The notes: a model not told the origin generated them from the letters alone. A stretch of DNA of 64,000 bases from CAYSRJ01 sp964521865 (GCA_964521865.1 CAZFTJ010000020.1:1-64000), one strand, 5' to 3'; shown: positions 44,412 through 53,214, numbered from the stretch's first letter. Numbers and translations: made by a program.

Positions 44412-45266
44412 TCAACCCTTCCAGGCAAGCTTTTCCCTGACTATGTCGTAAAAGCTTCTATTCCCGAGTGATATCATCTTGGTCACTGTTTCCGATTTAC
44501 ACACCCGTACCTCATCTCCATCCTGCACATCAAACGCAACCTGCCCGTCCACTGTTGTTATTACCTTCCTCTGTGTTGACAGGATACGGATGATAATATC
44601 CTCCCTCGGAGGTACAACAAGGGGGCGGGCTCCTAGAGAATGCGGGCAGATGGGGCAAATGACGAACGCCTCGGTTGTCGGTTCGAGTATCGGACCTCCG
44701 GCGGAAAGCGAGTATGCGGTCGATCCGGTTGGCGTCGCGACTATTATGCCGTCCGCCCGGTACGTGCCGATAAGTCGGTTGCCGTTCGACACTTCGAGCT
44801 CGAGCAGACGGGATATTCCGCCAGTGCTGATGACCATATCGTTCAGCCCTTTTGACTGGAAGCAGGAGGCGCCCTCCCTGATGACCGCTATATCTATCAT
44901 CATACGCTCTTCAAAACTGTGCAGACTGCTGATGAAACATTCCACACATTCAACGACTTCGGTTTCCCTGAATTCAGTAATAAAGCCGAGACCGCCGAGG
45001 TTAATGCCTGCAATCGGAATCCCGTACTGCGAAAAAACCCGTGCCGCGAACAGGAGTGTCCCGTCTCCCCCTATGGCAACAGCGAGATCGCAGGCGGGGA
45101 TTTTATTCATGGTATCCTTTTCAATTACGCCTTTTTTCGACGGTAAAATGAGATACCCTATGTTTCTCGATCTCAGATACCCCTTTAACACCTCAGCCGT
45201 ATCCAATGCCCTGCTGCTGTTGTCCTTAATCACGATCCCCACGAGTTTCATGCCGTCAGTCCCCAT
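44412..45266 (-). CDS. nadK: NAD kinase
   Basis: 284 residues from the ATG at 45266 (GGAG eight bases upstream) or 279 from the ATG at 45251. Family motifs: GGDGTLLFAAR (diacylglycerol kinase-like GGDG), LGFITEF, the NE-replacing loop GLNDMVIS, and the binding segment DGIIVATPTGSTAYSLSAGG plus PICPHSLGARPLVVP. Phosphorylates NAD to NADP. Directly upstream of recN. Confidence 0.94.
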   Translation of the reverse strand: MGTDGMKLVGIVIKDNSSRALDTAEVLKGYLRSRNIGYLILPSKKGVIEKDTMNKIPACDLAVAIGGDGTLLFAARVFSQYGIPIAGINLGGLGFITEFRETEVVECVECFISSLHSFEERMMIDIAVIREGASCFQSKGLNDMVISTGGISRLLELEVSNGNRLIGTYRADGIIVATPTGSTAYSLSAGGPILEPTTEAFVICPICPHSLGARPLVVPPREDIIIRILSTQRKVITTVDGQVAFDVQDGDEVRVCKSETVTKMISLGNRSFYDIVREKLAWKG

Positions 45267-45623
45267 ACTGTGTGCTCCGTACCAAAAATCGTTCGCTCCG
45301 AATAACGCATATACAAAGTTGCGCAGCCTGTTCGGTAAGCACCCGAATCACTCGGTTAGAAACACAACTCATCACAAAATATCTCGAGTACGCCGCGCCG
45401 TATATACCTACTAGAACAAATATTTTCCCATTTTTCTTTCGTCCATAAAGCTGTATACCATCCTGATACTTTACCTCCGTATAATGCCGCAGGTGCAGCC
45501 GCACGGATTTATAATACGCCGCTGTATAATGACACTCAGCATGCAGGAGGTCGGCCGAACAAATCCGGGATTCGCAGCGTGTCCGTCCGTACGTACATTC
45601 GCCTTTCTTAAAAAATCCGTTTT
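45267..45623. other. Intergenic region between DegT-like gene and nadK
   Basis: 357 bases without a credible gene. An 82-codon minus-strand frame (45256-45504) is Cys/Tyr/Arg-rich with no ribosome-binding site and no homology I recognise. Presumably contains the nadK-recN promoter and the end of the upstream operon. Confidence 0.45.
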
Positions 45624-46649
45624 TTATAACACTGCCCTGATGCCGCGTGCAATAGTATCGATATGCTCCTTGCCGAGGGACGGATACAACGGCAGCACAA
45701 CCGTTTTCCCGTACAGTTCCTCAGTATTTTTAAATTCCTTCGGGTCCAGTTTCAGATGCCTGTGCAGAGGGCTGCTGATGCCCCGCTTCACCGGAACTCC
45801 GTATTTTTTGAAAAACCGAAATATGTCATCAAAGGCGGTTTCCGTCTTCACGACATAACTCGAATAGCAGAGCTTTCGACCCTCCCTGCCGCCGATCAAG
45901 GTACAGTTCGATACCAGTACCGCATCATCGAAGTAGGAGCCTATTTTTCTTCTCTTCTCAGTCATCCGTTCAAGTTTTTTCAGCTGGGATATACCCAACG
46001 ATGCATTAAAATCACTCATAAGATAATCGAGCTGGAACTTATCGTCCCTGTAAGAAAGAATAGGCTGCTTGAGGCGTGCATCCCTGGATGCGAGCATACC
46101 TCCGTTTCCCGTTGTTATAATCGAATCATCATTGAAATTCATAGTCACGAAATCACCGAACGATCCTATTTTTTTATTGTCGATCTCGGCACAAAGACTT
46201 CCGTCAAGGTCTTCGATGAGAGGAACCCCCAACGTTCGGAAAGAATCGAGATCATTGGGCAGACCGAACATCTGTCCGATGATGATGCAGCGTGTCCTGG
46301 CGCCTATCTTCTCCTCAATGCGCCTTTTTAATGGAAGAAAGCTGTCCTCCTCGACATCGACCAGAACCGGCGTAAGTCCGGATCGGAGCACGCCGTCGAG
46401 GAGCCTGTACCTGGAAAAACTCGGGAGAATCACTTCATCTCCCTGCTCGGCACCGAGAATTGAAAATACCGTTTCCAGTGCATGGAAACTGCTGTTATAT
46501 ACGGCAACATAGGGAAGTGAGAGCGTTTTGCGAAGCATACCGGCAAACTCGCGCATATATGCTCCCGGCGTCAGATCATCCCCGATCATACAGTTCAAAA
46601 CCGCTTCCAGATCCTTCTTCTCAATGGTCGGAATGTTGAAGCGTATCAT
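45624..46649 (-). CDS. DegT/DnrJ-family protein without the PLP lysine
   Basis: 341 residues with the full fold of sugar aminotransferases (VYNSSFHALETVFSILGAEQ, GDEVILPSFS, PVLVDVEEDSF, GSFGDF, ITTGNGG, C-terminal VLPLYPSLGKEHIDTI). The lysine that forms the PLP Schiff base, in the family pattern SFxxTKxITTGxGG, is Ser176 here (MNFNDDSIITTGNGG; codon TCG at 46122-46124). The Asp that contacts the pyridine nitrogen is kept (LIEDLDG) but the following Gln is replaced. Aminotransferase activity is therefore unlikely; a dehydratase-type variant (as ColD, which has His) or a structural role are alternatives. Last gene of the rsmE-led set. Confidence 0.7.
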   Translation of the reverse strand: MIRFNIPTIEKKDLEAVLNCMIGDDLTPGAYMREFAGMLRKTLSLPYVAVYNSSFHALETVFSILGAEQGDEVILPSFSRYRLLDGVLRSGLTPVLVDVEEDSFLPLKRRIEEKIGARTRCIIIGQMFGLPNDLDSFRTLGVPLIEDLDGSLCAEIDNKKIGSFGDFVTMNFNDDSIITTGNGGMLASRDARLKQPILSYRDDKFQLDYLMSDFNASLGISQLKKLERMTEKRRKIGSYFDDAVLVSNCTLIGGREGRKLCYSSYVVKTETAFDDIFRFFKKYGVPVKRGISSPLHRHLKLDPKEFKNTEELYGKTVVLPLYPSLGKEHIDTIARGIRAVL

Positions 46650-46669
46650 TTACATACTCCCTGCGGGTA

Positions 46670-47797
46670 TCATGCATGGACACAGTCACCTGCCATTATG
46701 CGGCCTTTCCCCCTGAGGACAGACCTGTTTACATCGGAGGCTATATAACAGTTTCCCGATATTCTGAGTTTCCTTGGAATCTCAACGTTCCTTCCGACAA
46801 GCGTAATACCGTCTCGAAGAAACTCGGGGTATTCACTGTTGACGCCGGATCTCTCGTCCTCTCCGATAACGGCCTTATCGCCGATGTTCGGAGAAACCTT
46901 TGAAAACAGCTCATTGTTTCCGCAGATAATGGAATTACGGACCACGGCACCTTCACCTATATAGTTATTCTCCATGACTATCGAATTAACAACCATCGCG
47001 TTATTTCCGACCCGCACCCCGGGAAACAGTATTGAACGATCGACCATGCCCTCCACCAGGCATGAAGGTGAGATGTGCGAGTTTCTCACAAAACCTCCGG
47101 TCCCGATGCGGGACGCGCTTTCATCGTTCATGGCCCGCAGGGGAGATGAAAACAGGCGTATATTGTCTTTAAGTCTATCGAGAAGGGTGATGTGGGTCTT
47201 GTAATATTCGACAACAGTGGTAAACGGCAAATATCGGGCATTGCAGTGTACGACTTTCGCACCGGCAGTAAAATAGCCCATAACCGCATCCCATGTATCA
47301 AAAACGCCTCCCTGCCGTTCTGCAATATCACCCGCATCGGCTAATTTTCTTCCGAGCATACCTTCACTGACGTAAAATCCAAATGCATACCCATCCCCGG
47401 TCATAATGGTATAGTAACCATCCGTCAGTTCGTCCAGCTGACGGTTCAATGCAATCCAGTCTGCAATAAGAGCGCCGTCTGCCTTCATAAAGAGAATGCC
47501 GCCGCCCTTCTTCCCATACACTGCTTTTAAAAGAGTGTTCCCGATATCCGCATTATCGATTATTCTGATCCTGCCCGTGTTATAGGTATATACAATGTGA
47601 TCTTTCATTGCGGCGGCTCCCCGCCCGGCGAATACGAAAACTCTCGCATTTTTAAAAGAGGCAAAGGGTGCCGTATAATAATCTATAATTCTTGTTCCGC
47701 CGAACACCGGAATAAGGGACTTGACCCTTCCGTCTGCAATCGAAAGGAGGCCCGGTTCCCGATCTTTGATAAAAATACACACTGTAATATTTTTCAT
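46670..47797 (-). CDS. GlgD-like sugar nucleotidyltransferase homologue, probably non-catalytic
   Basis: 375 residues. PVFGGTRIIDYYTAPF near residue 30 and the C-terminal left-handed beta-helix (VRVGNNAMVVNSIVMENNYI, GAVVRNSIICGNNELF) place it with ADP-glucose pyrophosphorylases. The glycine-rich nucleotide loop GGxGxRLxPLT expected at the N-terminus is absent (it reads FIKDREPGLLSIADGRVKSL), as in GlgD-type regulatory subunits and further degenerated. No catalytic GlgC partner is seen nearby. Its ATG overlaps the upstream gene's TGA (ATGA). Could be a regulatory or structural carbohydrate-binding protein. Confidence 0.65.
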   Translation of the reverse strand: MKNITVCIFIKDREPGLLSIADGRVKSLIPVFGGTRIIDYYTAPFASFKNARVFVFAGRGAAAMKDHIVYTYNTGRIRIIDNADIGNTLLKAVYGKKGGGILFMKADGALIADWIALNRQLDELTDGYYTIMTGDGYAFGFYVSEGMLGRKLADAGDIAERQGGVFDTWDAVMGYFTAGAKVVHCNARYLPFTTVVEYYKTHITLLDRLKDNIRLFSSPLRAMNDESASRIGTGGFVRNSHISPSCLVEGMVDRSILFPGVRVGNNAMVVNSIVMENNYIGEGAVVRNSIICGNNELFSKVSPNIGDKAVIGEDERSGVNSEYPEFLRDGITLVGRNVEIPRKLRISGNCYIASDVNRSVLRGKGRIMAGDCVHA

Positions 47798-48531
47798 GGC
47801 CGACGTTTCCAGAATAACCTCTCAAAACATACCGACACAAAGAAAAGAGGCAGCCATACCAGCCTGCGGAAAGAGCCCGGTTGAGGAATTTCCCGCAACA
47901 CAGCCTTTTCGGGTTCGACGTATCTCCAGTACCGTTTTTTTACCGTACCGGCAAACACATCGAACAACCCGCCAATAAGCACTATGATTCCGGCATTGAT
48001 CCCTTTTTTATTCGTCTCTATCCAGTTTTCTTCATACGGCGTTCCCAGACCGATAAAAAAATAATCCGGTGATGCCTTGCCTATCGCCTTCACAATATCC
48101 TCGTGCTCTCTTTTTGGATAATCTCCCCTGTGACGGCCGACCACGAACAGTTTCGGTATCTCCTTTTTCAGGTTATCGAACGCCCGGTCGACGGTAGGTC
48201 CTCTGCTTCCGAGAAAATACACGGATTTATTGAGCTCGACCGACTGGATCATAAGCCGTTTGACGAACTGTGACGGATCCATTTTTTCCGCAATGGTCCT
48301 CTTCAATAGATGTGCCGCCCAAAAAACGCTTTTACCGCTCGGGATAATGATATCCGCTTCTTCCAAAAAGATACGCAGGAGTTTTTTCCTTCTTGCCATC
48401 ATGAGCGTCGGTAGCGATAGAAACACGATGACATGGATTTTGTCCGTCATGTGGTAAGATTCCGTCAATTTCAGGACATCTTCCGTTCGAACAGCATCAA
48501 ACGGTATGCCGAGAATGCGCTCTCTTTTCAT
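47794..48531 (-). CDS. WecG/TagA/CpsF-fold protein with replaced active-site residues
   Basis: 245 residues, family length and landmarks (LLRIFLEEADIIIPSG, VYFLGSRGPTVDRAFDNLKK, FFIGLGTPYEENWIE, IVLIGGLFDVFAGTVKKRYW). Family enzymes move N-acetylmannosamine-type sugars to lipid-linked acceptors. The catalytic Asp of the P-D-G motif is Ser65 here (IIIPSGKSVF), the usual TxN is SLP, and the Gln of P-x-Q-E is Glu167 (TPYEEN). The hydrophobic, aromatic C-terminus (RLVWLPLFFVSVCFERLFW) could sit in the membrane. Glycosyltransfer as described for TagA is doubtful. Coupled by ATGA overlaps to both neighbours. Confidence 0.7.
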   Translation of the reverse strand: MKRERILGIPFDAVRTEDVLKLTESYHMTDKIHVIVFLSLPTLMMARRKKLLRIFLEEADIIIPSGKSVFWAAHLLKRTIAEKMDPSQFVKRLMIQSVELNKSVYFLGSRGPTVDRAFDNLKKEIPKLFVVGRHRGDYPKREHEDIVKAIGKASPDYFFIGLGTPYEENWIETNKKGINAGIIVLIGGLFDVFAGTVKKRYWRYVEPEKAVLREIPQPGSFRRLVWLPLFFVSVCFERLFWKRRP

Positions 48532-49274
48532 TCGTTTTCAATCATCCCGGAATAGTATACACGGATAAAGCCTGCTCCGACCAGAGCTGCGGTATCAGAC
48601 TTCATAATAAAGGGGCCCATTGTCAACGCTGTCCCGCCGATCTCCTGTACAGCCCGTACCTCTTCGTCTGTAAATCCACCTTCGGGCCCAAACAAGAGAT
48701 AAAACGAAAAAACAGCAGAGATCGAATCCAGGAAGGATTTCACGTGCATAGCTGAACCATCGGCACAAAAGATTATGATAACCTCATTTTTCTTTTTGTT
48801 CAAGATTCTGCATGCATCTGCAAATAAAGCCGGTGCGGATATATCCATCGGCCTTTCACTCCCCGATACTTTCGCACCCTCCATTGAAAGACGGCGCCAT
48901 CGCTCGATTCGTAAATCCCCCGTATCGCCGCGAGGGATCGACCGGCTGGTTACCAGCGGAACAAAAGAGCGCACTTCCAGTTGGGCAAGCCGGGTGACAA
49001 GGGCATCCATCTTCCCCGCTTTGAGAAGACCCTGGTATACGGTAACAGGTACTACGCCGCTGTCCATTACCCTCCTCATTCCGGCAACGGTACAGATAAT
49101 CCGTCTCTTTTCAAGACCGGAAACAAGAAGCAGGGCCTTTTTACGTCCCAATACCGCTTTTATTGTGTCCCCTTTTTTAACACGCCGGATGTTCTTGAGA
49201 TAGTGAAAGTCCCGTCCCTCAATGAAAACGAAGCCATCCTCTTGCCGGTACGTTTGTAGGAAAATGTTCTGCAT
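48528..49274 (-). CDS. rsmE: RsmE-type 16S rRNA m3U methyltransferase
   Basis: 248 residues: N-terminal PUA-like domain (FLQTYRQEDGFVFIEGRDFH, KKGDTIKAVLG) and C-terminal SPOUT knot (FYLLFGPEGGFTDEEVRAV, ALTMGPFIMKSDTAALVGAG). RsmE methylates N3 of U1498 in 16S rRNA. Several usually invariant residues differ: the knot motif normally reads G-x-R-I-L-R-x-E-T-A, here GPFIMKSDTA, and the EQxxR substrate motif is changed (KVSGSERP). Probably RsmE but divergent. First gene of a four-gene overlapping operon. Confidence 0.75.
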   Translation of the reverse strand: MQNIFLQTYRQEDGFVFIEGRDFHYLKNIRRVKKGDTIKAVLGRKKALLLVSGLEKRRIICTVAGMRRVMDSGVVPVTVYQGLLKAGKMDALVTRLAQLEVRSFVPLVTSRSIPRGDTGDLRIERWRRLSMEGAKVSGSERPMDISAPALFADACRILNKKKNEVIIIFCADGSAMHVKSFLDSISAVFSFYLLFGPEGGFTDEEVRAVQEIGGTALTMGPFIMKSDTAALVGAGFIRVYYSGMIENE

Positions 49275-49463
49275 TGTGTCCCCATATAGTATACCCGCTC
49301 CAATTTAGAGTCAATTCTAATACACCATTCCTTCCTGGCCGGTGAAATTTTGCCTTCGACCGGGAATATTCGGGAATATGTATGAAGAGTGCGGATCCAC
49401 ACATACCGGGCACGGATCAACCGCTATTGAATAATACCGAAAAAATGATTACATTTTACATTT

Positions 49464-49736
49464 ATGAATAAGGTATTAACTCCGAAAGAGAGGCTCGTTC
49501 TTATCAGGAAAGGGAATGAGCTGTTCAACAAAGGGGATATTGAAAAAGCGGCAAAGATATTTGTTACCACATCCTATAAAGACGGCCTCATAAGGGTTGG
49601 AGATTACTACTATTTCGATAAAAAAAATCCGCTGAAAGCGCTCCATTTTTACATAGAGGCAAAATACGAAAAGCGGATCCGTGAATTGACCGAGAGAATT
49701 GCCTCCATACTGAAAAAGTGGCTCAATGAAGGATGA
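49464..49736 (+). CDS. Small TPR-like hypothetical protein
   Basis: 90 residues, helical. RLVLIRKGNELFNKGDIEKA and AKIFVTTSYKDGLIRVGDYY resemble a tetratricopeptide pair, followed by a basic helix. Its stop overlaps the start of the next TPR gene (ATGA), so the two proteins are likely made together and may interact. It is transcribed divergently from rsmE. Function unknown. Confidence 0.6.
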   Translation: MNKVLTPKERLVLIRKGNELFNKGDIEKAAKIFVTTSYKDGLIRVGDYYYFDKKNPLKALHFYIEAKYEKRIRELTERIASILKKWLNEG

Positions 49737-50857
49737 AAGGAAAACGTATAATGAAAAAAAGTCCGAAAGAGTATGAAGAATGGAGAAAAATACCTGAAAT
49801 ATCTAAAACGGCGTATCAGCATCTGAAGGAAAAGCGCTTTAGAGAGGCGGAGGATGAGTTCAGGACGATTCTTGAAATCGATAAAAAAAACATCTATGCA
49901 CTCGTTGGAATTGCCGACGTGTTTAAGGGGGAAAAGAATTTTGAACAGGCAGAAGAGCACTACAAGCAGGCGCTCAAGGTGGATCCTGTCAACAAGTTCG
50001 CGCTCATCGGCCTTGCAGATACGTACAGAGGTGCAAAAAATTTCAAAAAAGCAATCGGTGTATGGGAAGAATACCTGTCCTACAGTGAAAATGAGTTCGA
50101 TATTGCAGTTCTCACCAGGCTCGGCGACACCTACAGGAAGACAAAGAACTTCGATAAGGCGATAGATCGTTATAAACGGGCCCTCTCCATCGATTCAAGC
50201 AACCCCTATGCCCTTTCCGGTCTCGGTCATCTGTATTTTGAAAACAAGAACTTCAGGGAATCGCTGTCATACTGGCATCGGCTCATTGAAATCCAGCACG
50301 ATGACGTGATTGTCCTGACGAGTACGGGAAACTGTTACCGAAAAATGAAGCTATACAACGAAGCGCTCAAATTTTTTTACAAGGCTCTCGAAAAGGAGGA
50401 AAACAACTTCTATGCCCTGTACGGCCTTGCGGATTCCTACAGAGGCCTGCATGAGTATGAAAAGGCAGCCGAGTATTGGCGAAGGATTTTAAAAACCGAT
50501 CCTCAAAACAAGAAAATTCTCACGAGACTCGGTGATGCATACCGAAACCTCGGAAACAGTGAAACCGCCAGGTACTACTACAAAAAGGCGATTGAAAAGG
50601 ATTTTGACTACTACGCAATCCTCGGGCTGAGCATGCTCGATAAGATGCAGAACAACTTTGATGCTGCAATACAAAACCTGAACCAGCTGAGAAACATCTC
50701 CGGCCTGAACTACCAGCTCACCATACTCCTCTCCGAGTGCTACCAATCTCTGGGGGACAGGGTCAGAGCCAAAGATATTATCGGTGAAGCGCTTAAAAAA
50801 GGCATTCAAAACAAAGAACTGAAGAACAGGCTCAGGCTCTTGTCCGGACGAAGCTGA
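49733..50857 (+). CDS. Tetratricopeptide repeat protein
   Basis: 374 residues, or 368 from the ATG at 49751 (AAGGAAA upstream). About nine consecutive TPR units, with clear A/B helices (IYALVGIADVFKGEKNFEQA, FALIGLADTYRGAKNFKKAI, PYALSGLGHLYFENKNFRES). No signal peptide, so cytoplasmic. TPR arrays mediate protein assembly; partner not known. Followed after 7 bases by rlmN. Confidence 0.8.
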   Translation: MKGKRIMKKSPKEYEEWRKIPEISKTAYQHLKEKRFREAEDEFRTILEIDKKNIYALVGIADVFKGEKNFEQAEEHYKQALKVDPVNKFALIGLADTYRGAKNFKKAIGVWEEYLSYSENEFDIAVLTRLGDTYRKTKNFDKAIDRYKRALSIDSSNPYALSGLGHLYFENKNFRESLSYWHRLIEIQHDDVIVLTSTGNCYRKMKLYNEALKFFYKALEKEENNFYALYGLADSYRGLHEYEKAAEYWRRILKTDPQNKKILTRLGDAYRNLGNSETARYYYKKAIEKDFDYYAILGLSMLDKMQNNFDAAIQNLNQLRNISGLNYQLTILLSECYQSLGDRVRAKDIIGEALKKGIQNKELKNRLRLLSGRS

Positions 50858-50864
50858 TAGAACC

Positions 50865-51989
50865 ATGTCTGAAATCAAAACATCGGAACAAAACCGCGGC
50901 CCCGACATCCCCGCCGGAGCCTCCTTTATAGGCATGTCAAAAGCTGAAATTACCGGGTATGTCCTATCAAGAGGCTTCAGGGCGTTTCATGCAAACCAGC
51001 TGTTTGCCTGGGTGTATCAAAGGCAGATAGATGACTTTTCATTGATGTCGGACATTCCGCGGAAACTGAGGGAAAACCTATCGACCGATTTCTCTCTACA
51101 CTACTACACACCCTGTGCATCCTCCTCCTCGGCAGATGGGAGTACTACCAAGCATGTCTTTATGACCGATGATCGAACAGGCATCGAGGTTGTTGTGCTC
51201 AGGGCCGGAAACGCACGAACTTCTTTCTGCATCTCCAGTCAGCTGGGATGCGCGGTCGGGTGCAGCTACTGCGCAACGGGCGCAGCCGGCTACATCAGGA
51301 ACCTTTCTGCCGGCGAAGTCGTCAACCAGGTGCTTTCACTCGAGAGGCTTCACGGAAAACCGGACAGCATTTTGTATATGGGAATGGGGGAACCCCTTTT
51401 AAACTACGATGCAGTATTGAAGAGCATCGGACTTTTGATTGATGCGGGCTTTTCTTCCAGGCGCATCACTATCTCCACCTGCGGTATTGTAAAGCGGATA
51501 TATGATCTGGCCAGGTCGGGATTGAGGCCGAGACTCGCTGTATCGATAGGGTCTGTGTTTGAAAAAAAGAGAAAAACGATCGTACCCCTTTCATCTGAAA
51601 ACAGCCTTTCCAGGTTGAAACAGGCCCTACAGTTCTACCGTGAGACGACAAAACGGAGAGTGACATTCGAGTATACCCTGATGGCCGGGATCAACGACTC
51701 CGAAGAGGATGCCGTCGCCCTGGCTCGGTTTGCGCGGGACGTAAATGCGCACGTAAACATAATCAGGTACAACAGGACAAATCACCGTGAAGCTCGAAGA
51801 GAGATCCAGGAAGCCGATCTCCAGTTGCCTCGTCTTCAAAAGCCTCGCATTCAGACGCCGGTGAGCGGGCAGGTTGCAATATTCAGGCAAATACTTTCTT
51901 CCTCGGGAGTGCAGGTCAGCGAACGGTACAGGCGCGGGAATGATATAGCTGCTGCATGCGGTCAGCTCGTCTGGCATCCTCTATCATAG
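50865..51989 (+). CDS. rlmN: 23S rRNA/tRNA adenine-C2 methyltransferase RlmN
   Basis: 374 residues. Radical SAM cluster CAVGCSYCATGAAG near residue 129, preceded by FCISSQLG; GMGEPLLNYDAV, ITISTCGIVKRI, and the terminal CGQL (NDIAAACGQL) carrying the methyl-carrying cysteine. Methylates A2503 of 23S rRNA and A37 of some tRNAs using two SAM molecules. Start at 50865 has a weak ribosome-binding site and is probably translationally coupled to the TPR gene. Confidence 0.92.
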   Translation: MSEIKTSEQNRGPDIPAGASFIGMSKAEITGYVLSRGFRAFHANQLFAWVYQRQIDDFSLMSDIPRKLRENLSTDFSLHYYTPCASSSSADGSTTKHVFMTDDRTGIEVVVLRAGNARTSFCISSQLGCAVGCSYCATGAAGYIRNLSAGEVVNQVLSLERLHGKPDSILYMGMGEPLLNYDAVLKSIGLLIDAGFSSRRITISTCGIVKRIYDLARSGLRPRLAVSIGSVFEKKRKTIVPLSSENSLSRLKQALQFYRETTKRRVTFEYTLMAGINDSEEDAVALARFARDVNAHVNIIRYNRTNHREARREIQEADLQLPRLQKPRIQTPVSGQVAIFRQILSSSGVQVSERYRRGNDIAAACGQLVWHPLS

Positions 51990-52010
51990 CTGTTATTCGG
52001 TTGCTTTTCG

Positions 52011-52045
52011 ACCGGGGTGTACCCCCGGGTATGGGCCCGGGATTT
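52011..52045 (+). terminator. GC-rich hairpin between convergent genes
   Basis: ACCGGGG (52011-52017), TGTA, CCCCCGGGT (52022-52030) form a stem with a one-base bulge, followed by GGGCCCGGG and ATTTTC. Position after rlmN and facing the end of the aldo/keto reductase gene suits a bidirectional terminator, though the T-run is short. Confidence 0.4.
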
Positions 52046-52130
52046 TCAATACCTCTTCACCTCTTCCCAGCATATCATTGCGGCATATTTTATTTTTTTT
52101 AATGAAGCTTTTAAATCAGCGATGGCGAAA

Positions 52131-52955
52131 TCATCCGTTTTTCAGCCTTCGATCCACCAGTTCGAGGATCTCCGAAGGTAGCTCAAGATCCGCAGCCTCT
52201 AGATTCTCCCTGAGGTGATCTTCCTTGGAAGACATGGGAATGGTGATTACTCCCGGCTTGGAAATGAGCCAGTTGAGGGCGAGCTGGGCAAGCGATACTC
52301 CGCACTGTGCAGCGATTCCCTGAAGCTCTGAATTGTAAAACACCCTTCCTTTTCCGAGCGGCTCATAGGCAGTGAGAAGTATACTGTTTTTTCTGCAGTA
52401 ATCCAAAAGACCGGTTCTTTCCGGATCCCGGGTCAAAATGCTGTATTCCACCTGATCAGCAGCAATCGGGACATCCGAGAAATCCTGTGCCTTTTTGAGC
52501 TGCTTGATGCTGAAATTACTTACACCAACGTATCTCGTACGACCGCCTTTTACAATTTCATTGAATGCCCTGAAAGTCTCCTTCAGGGGAATGACTGGAT
52601 TCGGCCAGTGAATGAGAAACAGGTCCACATAATCGGTATCCAGTTTTTTCATGCTTATATCGAACTCACGCAGCACATCCCTGTACCTGAGATTGTTGCT
52701 CCATACCTTTGTGGTGATGAACAGATCCTCCCGTTTAAACGGCTTGATCGCCCTGCCCACAACCTCCTCGGTATGCCCGCCTCCGTACATCTGAGCAGTA
52801 TCGATATGCGAATACCCCATGCGCATCGCCTTCTGTATTAGCGCAACCGCCTCTTCGTCATGGGAGTAGTCAGCTGCCATCTGTCCGCCTATTTTCCAGG
52901 TGCCGAGTCCAATGACAGGCAGCTTTCTTCCGTCGAAAAGCGATTTGTACAGCAC
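52131..52955 (-). CDS. Aldo/keto reductase
   Basis: 274 residues, a complete TIM-barrel AKR. Catalytic tetrad visible: Asp and Tyr in DTAQMYGGG, Lys in ITTKVWSNN, His in LIHWPNPV; NADPH-binding end ITIPMSSKEDHLRENLEAAD. Members reduce aldehydes and keto sugars such as 2,5-diketogluconate or methylglyoxal; the substrate cannot be told. Single gene, divergent from the DUF362 gene. Confidence 0.9.
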   Translation of the reverse strand: MLYKSLFDGRKLPVIGLGTWKIGGQMAADYSHDEEAVALIQKAMRMGYSHIDTAQMYGGGHTEEVVGRAIKPFKREDLFITTKVWSNNLRYRDVLREFDISMKKLDTDYVDLFLIHWPNPVIPLKETFRAFNEIVKGGRTRYVGVSNFSIKQLKKAQDFSDVPIAADQVEYSILTRDPERTGLLDYCRKNSILLTAYEPLGKGRVFYNSELQGIAAQCGVSLAQLALNWLISKPGVITIPMSSKEDHLRENLEAADLELPSEILELVDRRLKNG

Positions 52956-53214
52956 AGCTTTTCCTCCCCTCGAAGAGTATTATATCTGAGCCCGACCCTT
53001 CAGCATACACCGAAAAACATGCATACCGCGGCCCATACGAAAGAGGCCCGAAGCCTTTCGATAAATCATACAATACCCGCATGCTGTCCATATGTCAATC
53101 GAAAGACCGGCACTTTTCCTGCCATTACCACCGCCCGGAAGCGTGGGCATCCGGAATATACCATTTCATATCTGTTCCTGAAATTACACCTTATAAATAT
53201 TATATCATGGTTAC

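Noticed and set aside
45256..45504. 82-codon gene upstream of nadK
   Set aside because: No ribosome-binding site or recognisable domain; overlaps the nadK start.
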